From: Geodermatophilus tzadiensis
Lineage (GTDB): Bacteria > Actinomycetota > Actinomycetes > Mycobacteriales > Geodermatophilaceae
Reading direction: 5' to 3'
Assembly: GCF_003002915.1 (NCBI RefSeq)
Contig: NZ_PVTG01000010.1
Location: 124,001 to 188,000, forward strand
Length of the DNA stretch: 64,000 nt
Shown here: positions 55,875 to 63,436 of the stretch, in pieces
Layout: each line of letters opens with the position of its first letter
How positions within the stretch are numbered: the stretch's first letter is position 1
The notes under the pieces: generated by a model
Databases searched by the model: none
What the model was told of the DNA's origin: nothing
Seen by the model: only the letters and a program-made list of their open reading frames with translations
Made by a program: the position numbers and the translations under genes

Positions 55875-55920
55875 GCACGTCCGCGGAAGTGCACCGTGCA
55901 CGTCCGCGGGAGTGCACGGG
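55875..55920. repeat. Two 23-base tandem units with GTGCAC/TCCGCGG cores
   Basis: Units 55875-55897 and 55898-55920 agree in 20 of 23 bases. Each is itself nearly palindromic around CCGCGG. The same building blocks form the long palindrome between cobO and cobB (41920-41966). They lie between cobL and cobM. Confidence 0.8.
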
Positions 55921-55934
55921 AGGGGCGGCCGGGC

Positions 55935-56681
55935 ATGACCGTGCACTTCATCGGCGCCGGCCCGGGCGCGGCCGACCTGGTCACCCTGCGGGCGGCGCGC
56001 GTCATCGCCGCCGCTCCCGTCTGCCTCTACGCCGGCGCCCTGGTGCCGCGCGAGCTGCTCGACACCGCCCCGCCCGGCGCCCGGCTGGTCGACACCGCCG
56101 ACCTCGACCTCGACGAGATCACCGCCGAGCTGGTCGCCGCGCACGAGGCCGGCCTCGACGTCGCCCGGCTGCACTCCGGTGACCCGTCGGTCTACAGCGC
56201 CATGGCCGAGCAGATGCGCCGGCTCGACGCGGCCGGCGTGCCCTACGAGGTCGTCCCCGGGGTGCCGGCGTTCGCCGCGGCGGCGGCGTCGCTCAAGCGC
56301 GAGCTGACCGTGCCGGGGGTCGGGCAGACGGTGGTCCTCACCCGCACGTCGGCCCGTTCGACGCCGATGCCGCCGGGGGAGGAGCTGGCCGCCTACGCCG
56401 CCACCGGCGCCACGCTCGTGCTGCACCTGGCCGTGCAGCGGATGGCCGAGCTCGCCCCGCAGCTGGCCGAGCACTACGGCGACGACGGCCCGGTCGCCGT
56501 CGTCGCCCGCGCCAGCCGCGACGACGAGCTGGTGCTGCGCGGCACGCTCGCCGACATCGCCGGGCAGGTCGAGGCCGCGGGGGTGCGGCGGACGGCGGTC
56601 GTCGTCGTCGGCCCGGTGCTCACCGCCGCCGAGTTCCCCGACAGCCACCTGTACTCGACGACGCGATGCCGTCAGGCCTGA
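55935..56681 (+). CDS. cobM: Precorrin-4 C11-methyltransferase
   Basis: This 248-residue SAM methyltransferase of the tetrapyrrole family has VHFIGAGPGAADLVTLRAARVIAAAPVCLYAGALVP at its start, ARLHSGDPSVYSAMAEQMRRLDAAGVPYEVVPGVPAFAAAAASLKRELT (about 83-131), and VVLTRTSARSTPMP. These are the signatures of CobM/CbiF. It moves the corrin synthesis forward by methylating C11. The ATG at 55935 is preferred over an upstream start at 55896 that would run through the repeats. It overlaps the convergent cbiD by 10 bases. Confidence 0.95.
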   Translation: MTVHFIGAGPGAADLVTLRAARVIAAAPVCLYAGALVPRELLDTAPPGARLVDTADLDLDEITAELVAAHEAGLDVARLHSGDPSVYSAMAEQMRRLDAAGVPYEVVPGVPAFAAAAASLKRELTVPGVGQTVVLTRTSARSTPMPPGEELAAYAATGATLVLHLAVQRMAELAPQLAEHYGDDGPVAVVARASRDDELVLRGTLADIAGQVEAAGVRRTAVVVVGPVLTAAEFPDSHLYSTTRCRQA

Positions 56682-57754
56682 CCCACCACCACGCCGGCGC
56701 GGTCGACCACCACGACGTCGACCGCCACCGGCGACCCGCGCAGCACGCCCAGCGCGGTCTCCCGGGCACCCGCGGCCACCAGGTCGCCCAGCGGCAGCCC
56801 GGCGTCCTGGCACTGCCGCAGCGCGTCGAGCGCGGTGTTCGCCCCGCGCACGCCCGCGACCAGCCCGGCGGAGCCGCCGGCGGACGCCACCCGGGCGGCG
56901 AGGGAGTCGAAGGAGACCTGCGAGCGGCCCGAGTGCAGGTCGAGGTGGCCGTCGGCGAGCTTGGCCAGCTTGCCGATGCCGCCGGCCACGGTCAGCCGCG
57001 GCACCGGGTGGCGGCGCAGGTACTTGAGCACCGCGCCGGCGAAGTCGCCCATGTCCAGCAGCGCGTCCTCGGGCAGGCCGTACAGCTCCTGCACCGTCTT
57101 CTCGCTGGTGGAGCCGGTGCAGCCGGCGACGTGCTCGTGCCCGGCGGCGCGGGCGACGTCGATGCCGCGCCGGATCGAGTCGATCCACGACGAGCACGAG
57201 TAGGGGACGACGACGCCGGTCGTGCCCAGCACCGACAGCCCGCCGAGGATCCCCAGCCGCGGGTTCCACGTCCGCCGCGCCAGCTCGGCGCCGTTCTCGA
57301 TGGACACCTCGACGACCACGTCGCCGCTGCCGCCGTGCCGCGCCGCCACCGCGGCCACGTGCGCGCGGATGAACTGCCGCGGCACCGGGTTGATCGCCGG
57401 CTCGCCGACCGCCAGCGGCAGCCCGGGCTTGGTCACCGTGCCCACGCCCTCACCGGCCCGGAACACCACCCCGCTGCCCGGCTCGCCCGGCGTCACCCGC
57501 ACGCCGACCAGCGCGCCGTGGGTGACGTCGGGGTCGTCGCCGGCGTCCTTGACGACCCCGGCGCTGGCCGCGCCGTCCTCCAGCGACTCGGTCGCCAGCG
57601 CGAAGGAGGGGTGCCGGTCGTGGGGCAGGTCGATGGTCACCGGGTCGGGGAACTCGCCGGTGAGCAGCGCGGTGTAGGCCGCGGTGGTGGCCGCCGTCGC
57701 GCACGCGCCGGTGGTCCAGCCGTGCCGCAGCCCCGCGGCGCCGTCCCTGCTCAC
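56672..57754 (-). CDS. cbiD: Cobalt-precorrin-5B C1-methyltransferase CbiD
   Basis: This 360-residue protein is the anaerobic-pathway CbiD, which methylates C1. Signatures are GWTTGACATAATTAAYTALLTGEFP at residues 11-35, IDLPHDRHPSF, GVGTVTKPGLPLAVGEPAINPVPRQ and the later STSEKTVQELYGLPEDALLDMGDFAGAVLKYLRRHP. The GTG at 57754 is 26 bases from the divergent cobK start. Its presence shows that this organism follows the cobalt-early route at this step, in keeping with the cobalt importer. Confidence 0.95.
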   Translation of the reverse strand: MSRDGAAGLRHGWTTGACATAATTAAYTALLTGEFPDPVTIDLPHDRHPSFALATESLEDGAASAGVVKDAGDDPDVTHGALVGVRVTPGEPGSGVVFRAGEGVGTVTKPGLPLAVGEPAINPVPRQFIRAHVAAVAARHGGSGDVVVEVSIENGAELARRTWNPRLGILGGLSVLGTTGVVVPYSCSSWIDSIRRGIDVARAAGHEHVAGCTGSTSEKTVQELYGLPEDALLDMGDFAGAVLKYLRRHPVPRLTVAGGIGKLAKLADGHLDLHSGRSQVSFDSLAARVASAGGSAGLVAGVRGANTALDALRQCQDAGLPLGDLVAAGARETALGVLRGSPVAVDVVVVDRAGVVVGQA

Positions 57755-57780
57755 CGGCCCATGATCCCCGGCCGCGCGGC

Positions 57781-58557
57781 ATGAGCGGGCAGGTGCTCGT
57801 GCTCGGCGGCACCGGGGAGGCCCGGCGGCTGGCCGCGGCCCTGGTGGCCGGCGGCGCCGACGTCCTGTCCAGCCTCGCCGGGCGGGTGGCCGACCCGGTG
57901 CTGCCCGAGGGTGGGGTGCGGGTCGGCGGCTTCGGCGGCGCCGACGGGCTGGCCGGCTGGCTGGCGGAGCACCGGCCACGCGCCCTCGTCGACGCCACCC
58001 ACCCCTTCGCCGCCCGGATCACCGCGTCGGCCGCCGCGGCCGCCGCCCGCACCGGGGTGCCGCTGCTGCGCCTGCAGCGGCCGGGCTGGACGCCGGGGCC
58101 GGGGGATCGCTGGACGTACGTGGACTCCCTGGCCGAGGCGGCCGGCGCCGTCCGGGACGCCGGCAGCGTCCTGCTCACCACCGGCCGGCAGGGGGTGGGC
58201 GCGTTCGCGGGCCTGACCGGGCGGGTGCTGGTGCGCTCGGTCGACCCGCCCGGCGAGCCGCTGCCGGCCCGGGCGGTGCTGCTGCTGGCCCGCGGCCCGT
58301 TCGCCGTCGACGACGAGGTGGCGCTGATGCGGGAGCACCGCGTCGACGTCGTCGTCACCAAGGACTCCGGCGGCGCGATGACCGAGGCCAAGCTGGTCGC
58401 GGCGCGGGAGCTCGGGCTGCCCGTGGTGCTGGTCCGCCGCCCGCCGCTGCCCGCCGGCGTGCCGGTCGTGGCGACGGTCGAGGAGGCGGTGTCCTGGACA
58501 AACCGGTTGAGACGCACCCGTGCCGGAACGGAGGATGGCCCCTCGTGGAACCGATGA
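57781..58557 (+). CDS. cobK: Precorrin-6A (cobalt-precorrin-6A) reductase
   Basis: This 258-residue reductase has an N-terminal nucleotide-binding LVLGGTGEARRLAAALVAGG, ALVDATHPFAARITASAAAAAARTGVPLLRLQRPGW (about residues 70-105), and the C-terminal VVTKDSGGAMTEAKLVAARELGLPVVLVRRPPLP. These are all CobK/CbiJ signatures. It reduces a double bond of the macrocycle with NAD(P)H. The final 13 bases overlap the start of the FBP gene. Confidence 0.95.
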   Translation: MSGQVLVLGGTGEARRLAAALVAGGADVLSSLAGRVADPVLPEGGVRVGGFGGADGLAGWLAEHRPRALVDATHPFAARITASAAAAAARTGVPLLRLQRPGWTPGPGDRWTYVDSLAEAAGAVRDAGSVLLTTGRQGVGAFAGLTGRVLVRSVDPPGEPLPARAVLLLARGPFAVDDEVALMREHRVDVVVTKDSGGAMTEAKLVAARELGLPVVLVRRPPLPAGVPVVATVEEAVSWTNRLRRTRAGTEDGPSWNR

Positions 58558-59036
58558 CCGAGCAGCAGGTGCGGCGCTCCTTCGTGAACTGCTCGAAGGG
58601 CGAGGCCGGCGCCGCCATCCTCCCGCGCGACCTCGCCGACCTGCCGTGGGAGGAGCTCGAGGTGCTCGGCTGGCGCGACCCCAAGGCGCCGCTGCGCGGC
58701 TACCTCGTCGTCCAGCGGGAGGACGGGCCGGTCGGCATCGCGCTGCGCGCGGCGGAGTCGCGCATGTCGGCCCGCCGCAGCGTCATGTGCCTGCTCTGCC
58801 GCTCGACGCACTCCGGCGACGCCGTCTCGCTGTTCACCGCGCGCCGCGCCGGGGCGGCCGGCCGCAACGGCAACACGGTGGGCACCTACGTGTGCGCCGA
58901 CCTCGGCTGCGCCGCCCGCGCCCGCACCGAGATCCCGCCGTGGCTGCGCGACCGCGACCCCGTCGAGGTGGGCGAGGAGCGGGTCGCCGAGCTGCGGGGG
59001 CGCGTGGCGGAGTTCGTCGACGCCGTGCTGCGGTGA
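58545..59036 (+). CDS. FBP-domain (elongation factor G-binding-like) protein
   Basis: This 163-residue protein resembles the FBP family with a C-terminal treble-clef zinc finger that binds elongation factor G. Cys-x-x-Cys occurs in VMCLLCRSTHSG (about residues 82-93), and a second pair is in YVCADLGCAAR (about 121-131). The N-terminus is TEQQVRRSFVNCSKGEAGAAILPRDLADLPWEELEVLGWRDPKAPLRGYLVV. Related FusB proteins protect against fusidic acid, but most actinobacterial FBPs are uncharacterised. The ATG at 58545 or 58554 is possible. The stop overlaps the HAD GTG. Confidence 0.85.
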   Translation: MEPMTEQQVRRSFVNCSKGEAGAAILPRDLADLPWEELEVLGWRDPKAPLRGYLVVQREDGPVGIALRAAESRMSARRSVMCLLCRSTHSGDAVSLFTARRAGAAGRNGNTVGTYVCADLGCAARARTEIPPWLRDRDPVEVGEERVAELRGRVAEFVDAVLR

Positions 59037-59695
59037 CCCCGCTGGTCCTGTTCGACCTCGACGGCACGCTGGTCGACTCGACGCCGGGCATCGCCGCCTC
59101 GGTGCGGGTCGCCGCGGCCGCCGTCGGTCTGCCCGAGCCGACGCCGGCGCAGCTGCGCGACGTGGTCGGCCCGCCGCTGCAGGACGGTCTCGCCACCGTG
59201 CTCGGCGTCCCGCCGGCCGACGTCGACCGCGCGGTCGCGGCCTACCGGGCGCACTACTCGGCCGGGGCGCTGTTCGACGTCACCGTCTACGACGGCGTCC
59301 CCGACCTGCTGCGGACCCTGCGCGCCGCCGGCTCCGTGCTCGCGGTGGCCACCAGCAAGCCGGAGGCCCTCGCCGTCCGGGTGCTGGGGCACGTGGGCCT
59401 GCTGCGTGCCTTCGCGAGCGTGCACGGCGCCACGTTCGACGGGACGGTGCGGCACAAGGACCAGGTGGTGGCCGCGGCGCTGGCCGCCCACCCCGGCCGG
59501 CGGCCCGCCGTGCTGGTGGGTGACCGGGCGCAGGACGTCCTGGGCGCGGCCGCGCACGGGCTGCCCTGCGTCGGCGCCGGCTGGGGTCCGGGCGGTCCGG
59601 TCGAGCTGGCCGGCGCGGGTGCGGCGGCCGTCGCCGCGGTGCCCGCCGAGGTGCCGTCCGCACTGGTACGGGTAGCGGGGCCCGCGACGGGCTAG
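59033..59695 (+). CDS. HAD-family phosphatase (phosphoglycolate phosphatase-like)
   Basis: This 220-residue HAD hydrolase has motif I FDLDGTLVDSTPG (about residues 6-18), motif II in VLAVATSKPE (about 104-113), the Lys in RHKDQVV and motif III in VLVGDRAQDVLGAAAHGLPCVGAGWG (about 158-183). The cap region is small. It likely dephosphorylates phosphoglycolate or a sugar phosphate. The GTG overlaps the FBP stop, and a -10-like TAGACA at its end could start the GTPase operon. Confidence 0.9.
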   Translation: MTPLVLFDLDGTLVDSTPGIAASVRVAAAAVGLPEPTPAQLRDVVGPPLQDGLATVLGVPPADVDRAVAAYRAHYSAGALFDVTVYDGVPDLLRTLRAAGSVLAVATSKPEALAVRVLGHVGLLRAFASVHGATFDGTVRHKDQVVAAALAAHPGRRPAVLVGDRAQDVLGAAAHGLPCVGAGWGPGGPVELAGAGAAAVAAVPAEVPSALVRVAGPATG

Positions 59696-59704
59696 ACACC
59701 GGTC

Positions 59705-61402
59705 GTGACCGCGCCCCCGCTGACCGACGCGCTGCAGGAGCTGCGCGACGCCGTCGCCGCCGCACCGCTGGGCCTGGCGACGCCGTCGCGGGAGGCCACC
59801 GCGCGCACCGCCCGGGCGGTGGTCGACCAGGTCGACGACTACCTGCTGCCGCGGCTGCGCGACCTCGACGCGCCGCTGCTGGCGGTGGTCGGCGGCTCCA
59901 CCGGCGCGGGCAAGTCCACGCTGGTCAACAGCGTGCTCGGCGCCCGGGTCACCACGCCGGGCGTGCTGCGGCCCACGACGCGCGCCCCCGTGCTGGTGTG
60001 CTCGCCGGCCGACCGCGCCGCCTTCTCCGGCGACCGCGTGCTGCCGGGCCTGGCCCGCACCACGGGGGAGGGGGACGTCGCGGGCGGGCTGCGGCTGGTC
60101 GCCTCCGAGGCGCTGCCGCCCGGGCTGGCGCTGATCGACGCCCCCGACGTCGACTCGGTGGTGGAGGCCAACCGCGACCTCGCCGGCCAGCTGCTGTCGG
60201 CGGCGGACCTGTGGGTCTTCGTGACGACGGCGGCCCGCTACGCCGACGCCGTCCCCTGGGACCTGCTGCGGACGGCGCAGGAGCGGGGCACCGCGCTGGC
60301 CGTCGTCCTGGACCGGGTCCCGCCCGAGGCGGTCGACGAGGTGGCCGCCGACCTCGCCGGGATGCTGCAGCGCGGGGGGCTGGGCGCGGCGCGGCTGTTC
60401 GTCGTCGAGGAGCGGCCGCTGACCGACGGCTTCCTGCCCGAGGACCAGGTCGCCGCGCTGCGCGGGTGGCTGCGCGGGCTGGCCGCCGACCAAGAGCAGC
60501 GCGCCGCCGTCGTCCGGCAGACGCTGGCCGGGGCGCTGGAGAGCCTCGACGGGCGGGTGGCCGCCGTCGCCGCGGGCGTCGAGGAGCAGGCCGCCGCCGC
60601 CGGGACGCTGCGGTCGGCCGCCGGCGCCGCCTACGACGGGGCCCGGGACGCGGTCAGCGAGGGCGTCAGCAACGGCAGCCTGCTGCGCGGCGAGGTGCTG
60701 GCCCGGTGGCAGGACTTCGTCGGCACCGGCGAGTGGATGCGCTCGCTGCAGACCCAGGTGGGCCGGCTGCGCGACCGGCTCGCCGCGGCGCTGACCGGCC
60801 GGCCGACCTCGCCGGACTCGCTGCAGGGCGCGCTGGAGTCCGGCGTCGAGACGCTGCTGCGCGCCGAGGCCGACCGCGCCGCCGACCGCACGGTCACCGC
60901 CTGGCGGGCGCTGCCCGGCGGGCCGGGGCTGCTGGCCGGCCGGGAGGAGGAGCTGTCGGGCGTCTCGCCGGACTTCGCGCCGGTCGCCGCCGAGGAGGTG
61001 CGCGACTGGCAGGGCTTCGTGCTCGACCTGGTGCGCGAGGAGGGGCGGGGCAAGCGCTCGCAGGCGCGGCTGCTGTCGTGGGGCGTCAACGGCGCCGGCG
61101 CGGTGGTGATGGTCGCCGTGTTCGCCTCGACGGCGGGGCTGTCGGGCGCGGAGCTCGCCATCGCGGGCGGGACGACGGCGGTCGGGCAGCGGGTGCTCGA
61201 GGCGGTGTTCGGCGACGCCGCGGTGCGGGCGCTGGCCACCCGGGCCCGCGCCGACCTCGACGCCCGCGCCGACCGGCTGCTGCGCTGGGAGGAGGACCGC
61301 TTCGAGGAGCTGCTGGCCGGCACCGCGGTCGCCGACGACGCCGCCGTCCGGCTGCGGGCCGCCGTCGCCGCGCTGTCCGCCGCCCGCGGGACCGCCGCGT
61401 GA
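59705..61402 (+). CDS. Dynamin-like GTPase, first of a pair
   Basis: This 565-residue protein has a GTPase domain with P-loop VVGGSTGAGKSTLVNSVLGARVTTPGVLRPTTRAPVL (about residues 61-97). The G3 region is LIDAPDVDSVVEANRDL, in which the usual DxxG Gly is replaced by Asp. Long helical segments follow, with a hydrophobic stretch near residues 460-490 (VNGAGAVVMVAVFASTAGLSGAELAIAGGTTAVGQRV), suggesting membrane association. The gene is coupled by GTGA to a second GTPase. Dynamin-like pairs shape or repair membranes in some actinobacteria; the function here is unknown. Confidence 0.87.
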   Translation: MTAPPLTDALQELRDAVAAAPLGLATPSREATARTARAVVDQVDDYLLPRLRDLDAPLLAVVGGSTGAGKSTLVNSVLGARVTTPGVLRPTTRAPVLVCSPADRAAFSGDRVLPGLARTTGEGDVAGGLRLVASEALPPGLALIDAPDVDSVVEANRDLAGQLLSAADLWVFVTTAARYADAVPWDLLRTAQERGTALAVVLDRVPPEAVDEVAADLAGMLQRGGLGAARLFVVEERPLTDGFLPEDQVAALRGWLRGLAADQEQRAAVVRQTLAGALESLDGRVAAVAAGVEEQAAAAGTLRSAAGAAYDGARDAVSEGVSNGSLLRGEVLARWQDFVGTGEWMRSLQTQVGRLRDRLAAALTGRPTSPDSLQGALESGVETLLRAEADRAADRTVTAWRALPGGPGLLAGREEELSGVSPDFAPVAAEEVRDWQGFVLDLVREEGRGKRSQARLLSWGVNGAGAVVMVAVFASTAGLSGAELAIAGGTTAVGQRVLEAVFGDAAVRALATRARADLDARADRLLRWEEDRFEELLAGTAVADDAAVRLRAAVAALSAARGTAA

Positions 61403-62982
61403 GGGCCCGGGAGCTGTCGCTGGCCGACCGGCTGGCCGCGCTGCGCGAGGCGGTCGGCGTCGCGGAGGGCCGGCTGGAGGTGCCCGAGGTGGGCACCGCC
61501 CGGTCGCTGTTGGCCAAGGCCGGGGCCCGCGAGGCGCTGGGTGACGCCACGGTGGTGGCGCTGGCCGGGGCCACCGGCAGCGGCAAGTCGACGCTGTTCA
61601 ACGCGCTCTCCGGCGCCGAGGTGAGCACGCCCGGGGTGCGGCGGCCGACCACCGGGGTGGCGCACGCCAGCGTCTGGGGCGAGCACGGCGCCGACCGGCT
61701 GCTCGACTGGCTGGAGGTGCCACGCCGGCACCGGGTGGCCGACCCCGACCCGGCGCTGGACGGGCTGGTGCTGCTCGACCTGCCCGACCACGACAGCGTG
61801 CGGCTGGAGAACCGGCTGGAGGTCGACCGGCTGGTGCAGCTGGTCGACGTCCTGGTGTGGGTGCTCGACCCGCAGAAGTACGCCGACGACGCCGTCCACA
61901 CCCGCTACCTGGCGCCGCTGGCCGGGCACTCCGGTGTGCTGCTGGTGGTGCTCAACCAGGTGGACCGGCTCGACGAGGCCGCCGCGGTGGCCTGCCTGAC
62001 CGATCTGCGCCGGCTGCTCGACGAGGAGGGCCTGACCGGGACGCCGGTGCTGCCCACCGCGGCGCGCACCGGCCACGGGCTGCCCGAGCTGCGCGCCGAG
62101 CTGGCCCGCCGGGTGGGCGCGCGCAAGGCCGCCAGCGACCGGCTCACCGCCGACGCCCGTGCCGCCGCCGGTGCCCTGGCCGGGCACTGCGCGCCGGACC
62201 TCGGGCCCGACCGCGGCCCCGGCCGCGGCGCCCGCGACGAGCTCACCGGCGCGCTGGCCGACGCCGCCGGGGTGCCGGCCGTCGTGGGCGCCGTCGAGCG
62301 CTCGGCCCGGCGCAGCGGCACCGCGCACACCGGCTGGCCACTGCTGCGCTGGACGGCGAAGCTGCGCGGCGACCCGCTGGGCCGGCTGCACCTCGGCGAC
62401 GAGCGGGTGCGGACCTCGCTGCCGCAGGCCGGCGCGGTGCAGCGGGCCGGGATGGACGCCGCGCTGCGCCGGGCCCGCGACGACGCCGGCCGCGGGCTGC
62501 CGCCCGCCTGGCGCGACGAGCTGCGCCGGACGTCGGAGGACACCGAGGAGCGGCTGGCCGACCGGCTCGACCGTGCCGTGGCCGGCACCGACCTCGGCCC
62601 GGACCGGACGCCGCTGTGGCAGCGCGCCGCCGGGGGCCTGCAGTGGCTGCTCGCGCTGACCGCGCTGGTGGGCGCGCTGTGGCTGCTCGCGCTGGCCGGG
62701 CTGGGGCTGCTGAAGCTCGACGACGTCGTGCCGCTGCCGCGGGTGCAGGGCATCCCGCTGCCCACGCTGCTGCTGGTGGGCGGGCTGCTCGCCGGGCTGC
62801 TCCTGGCCCTGGTGTGCCGGCCGCTGGTCGCCGCCGGGGCCAGACGCCGGGCCCGGACGGCGCGGAAGCGGCTGACCGCCCGGGTGGCCGAGGTGGCCGA
62901 CGAGGAGGTGCTGGCGCCGCTGGCCGAGGCCCGCGCCGACCACGACCGGTTCTGCGCCGCGGTCGGTCGCGCCCGGTCCTGA
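61399..62982 (+). CDS. YfjP-type GTPase with C-terminal membrane anchor, second of a pair
   Basis: This 527-residue protein has P-loop LAGATGSGKSTLFNALSGAEVSTPGVRRPTTGVAHASVWG (about residues 55-94), G3 LLDLPDHDSVRLENRLEVDRL and G4 NQVDRLDE. It ends with two transmembrane helices, LQWLLALTALVGALWLLALAGLGLL (about 413-437) and TLLLVGGLLAGLLLALVCRPLVAA (about 456-479), then a basic tail. It resembles YfjP-family GTPases placed next to dynamin-like genes. The G3 form DLPDHDS matches the DAPDVDS of its partner, supporting a shared origin. The GTG overlaps the first GTPase stop. Confidence 0.87.
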   Translation: MRARELSLADRLAALREAVGVAEGRLEVPEVGTARSLLAKAGAREALGDATVVALAGATGSGKSTLFNALSGAEVSTPGVRRPTTGVAHASVWGEHGADRLLDWLEVPRRHRVADPDPALDGLVLLDLPDHDSVRLENRLEVDRLVQLVDVLVWVLDPQKYADDAVHTRYLAPLAGHSGVLLVVLNQVDRLDEAAAVACLTDLRRLLDEEGLTGTPVLPTAARTGHGLPELRAELARRVGARKAASDRLTADARAAAGALAGHCAPDLGPDRGPGRGARDELTGALADAAGVPAVVGAVERSARRSGTAHTGWPLLRWTAKLRGDPLGRLHLGDERVRTSLPQAGAVQRAGMDAALRRARDDAGRGLPPAWRDELRRTSEDTEERLADRLDRAVAGTDLGPDRTPLWQRAAGGLQWLLALTALVGALWLLALAGLGLLKLDDVVPLPRVQGIPLPTLLLVGGLLAGLLLALVCRPLVAAGARRRARTARKRLTARVAEVADEEVLAPLAEARADHDRFCAAVGRARS

Positions 62983-63079
62983 GGTGGAGGACCCGACGCC
63001 CCATGGTGGCCACGGGCGTGGACGCCGGCTGCCCGGCCCGACAGGCTGGCCCGTCGAGCACCGAGGAGAGGAGCAGGCG

Positions 63080-63289
63080 ATGGCCGCGCGCTACGAGTAC
63101 AAGGTCGAGGAGATCCGCGAGGGCGTGATCGGCGGCAAGATGTCCGGTGACAAGCTCGAGAAGGTCCTGAACTCGCACGCTCGCGAGGGCTGGCAGCTCA
63201 AGGCGATCACCGCCGTCGAGGTGAAGGGCCGCATCGGACCGGGCGGCGTCGAGGGAGTGCTGGTGACCTTCGAGCGGGCCCTCGTCTGA
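63080..63289 (+). CDS. DUF4177-family small protein
   Basis: This 69-residue protein (RYEYKVEEIREGVIGGKMSGDKLEKVLNSHAREGWQLKAITAVEVKGRIGPGGVEGVLVTFER) has the DUF4177 strand-helix-strand with the GWQLK signature and is a longer relative of the protein at 20989. A clear ribosome binding site (GAGGAGAGGAGC) precedes the ATG, unlike most genes here. The function is unknown. Confidence 0.9.
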   Translation: MAARYEYKVEEIREGVIGGKMSGDKLEKVLNSHAREGWQLKAITAVEVKGRIGPGGVEGVLVTFERALV

Positions 63290-63436
63290 CCTCTCCCGCG
63301 GCGGGCCGCCGGGGCTCCCGGAGTGGGAGGACCCCGGGTGCCCCTGCTGGACTGCCCGGGATGGCTCGCCGGCCTCCGGACCCGACAGCCACGGACTCTC
63401 TCGGAGAGGCCCGAGCCGACGTCCCGGCGACCCGGC

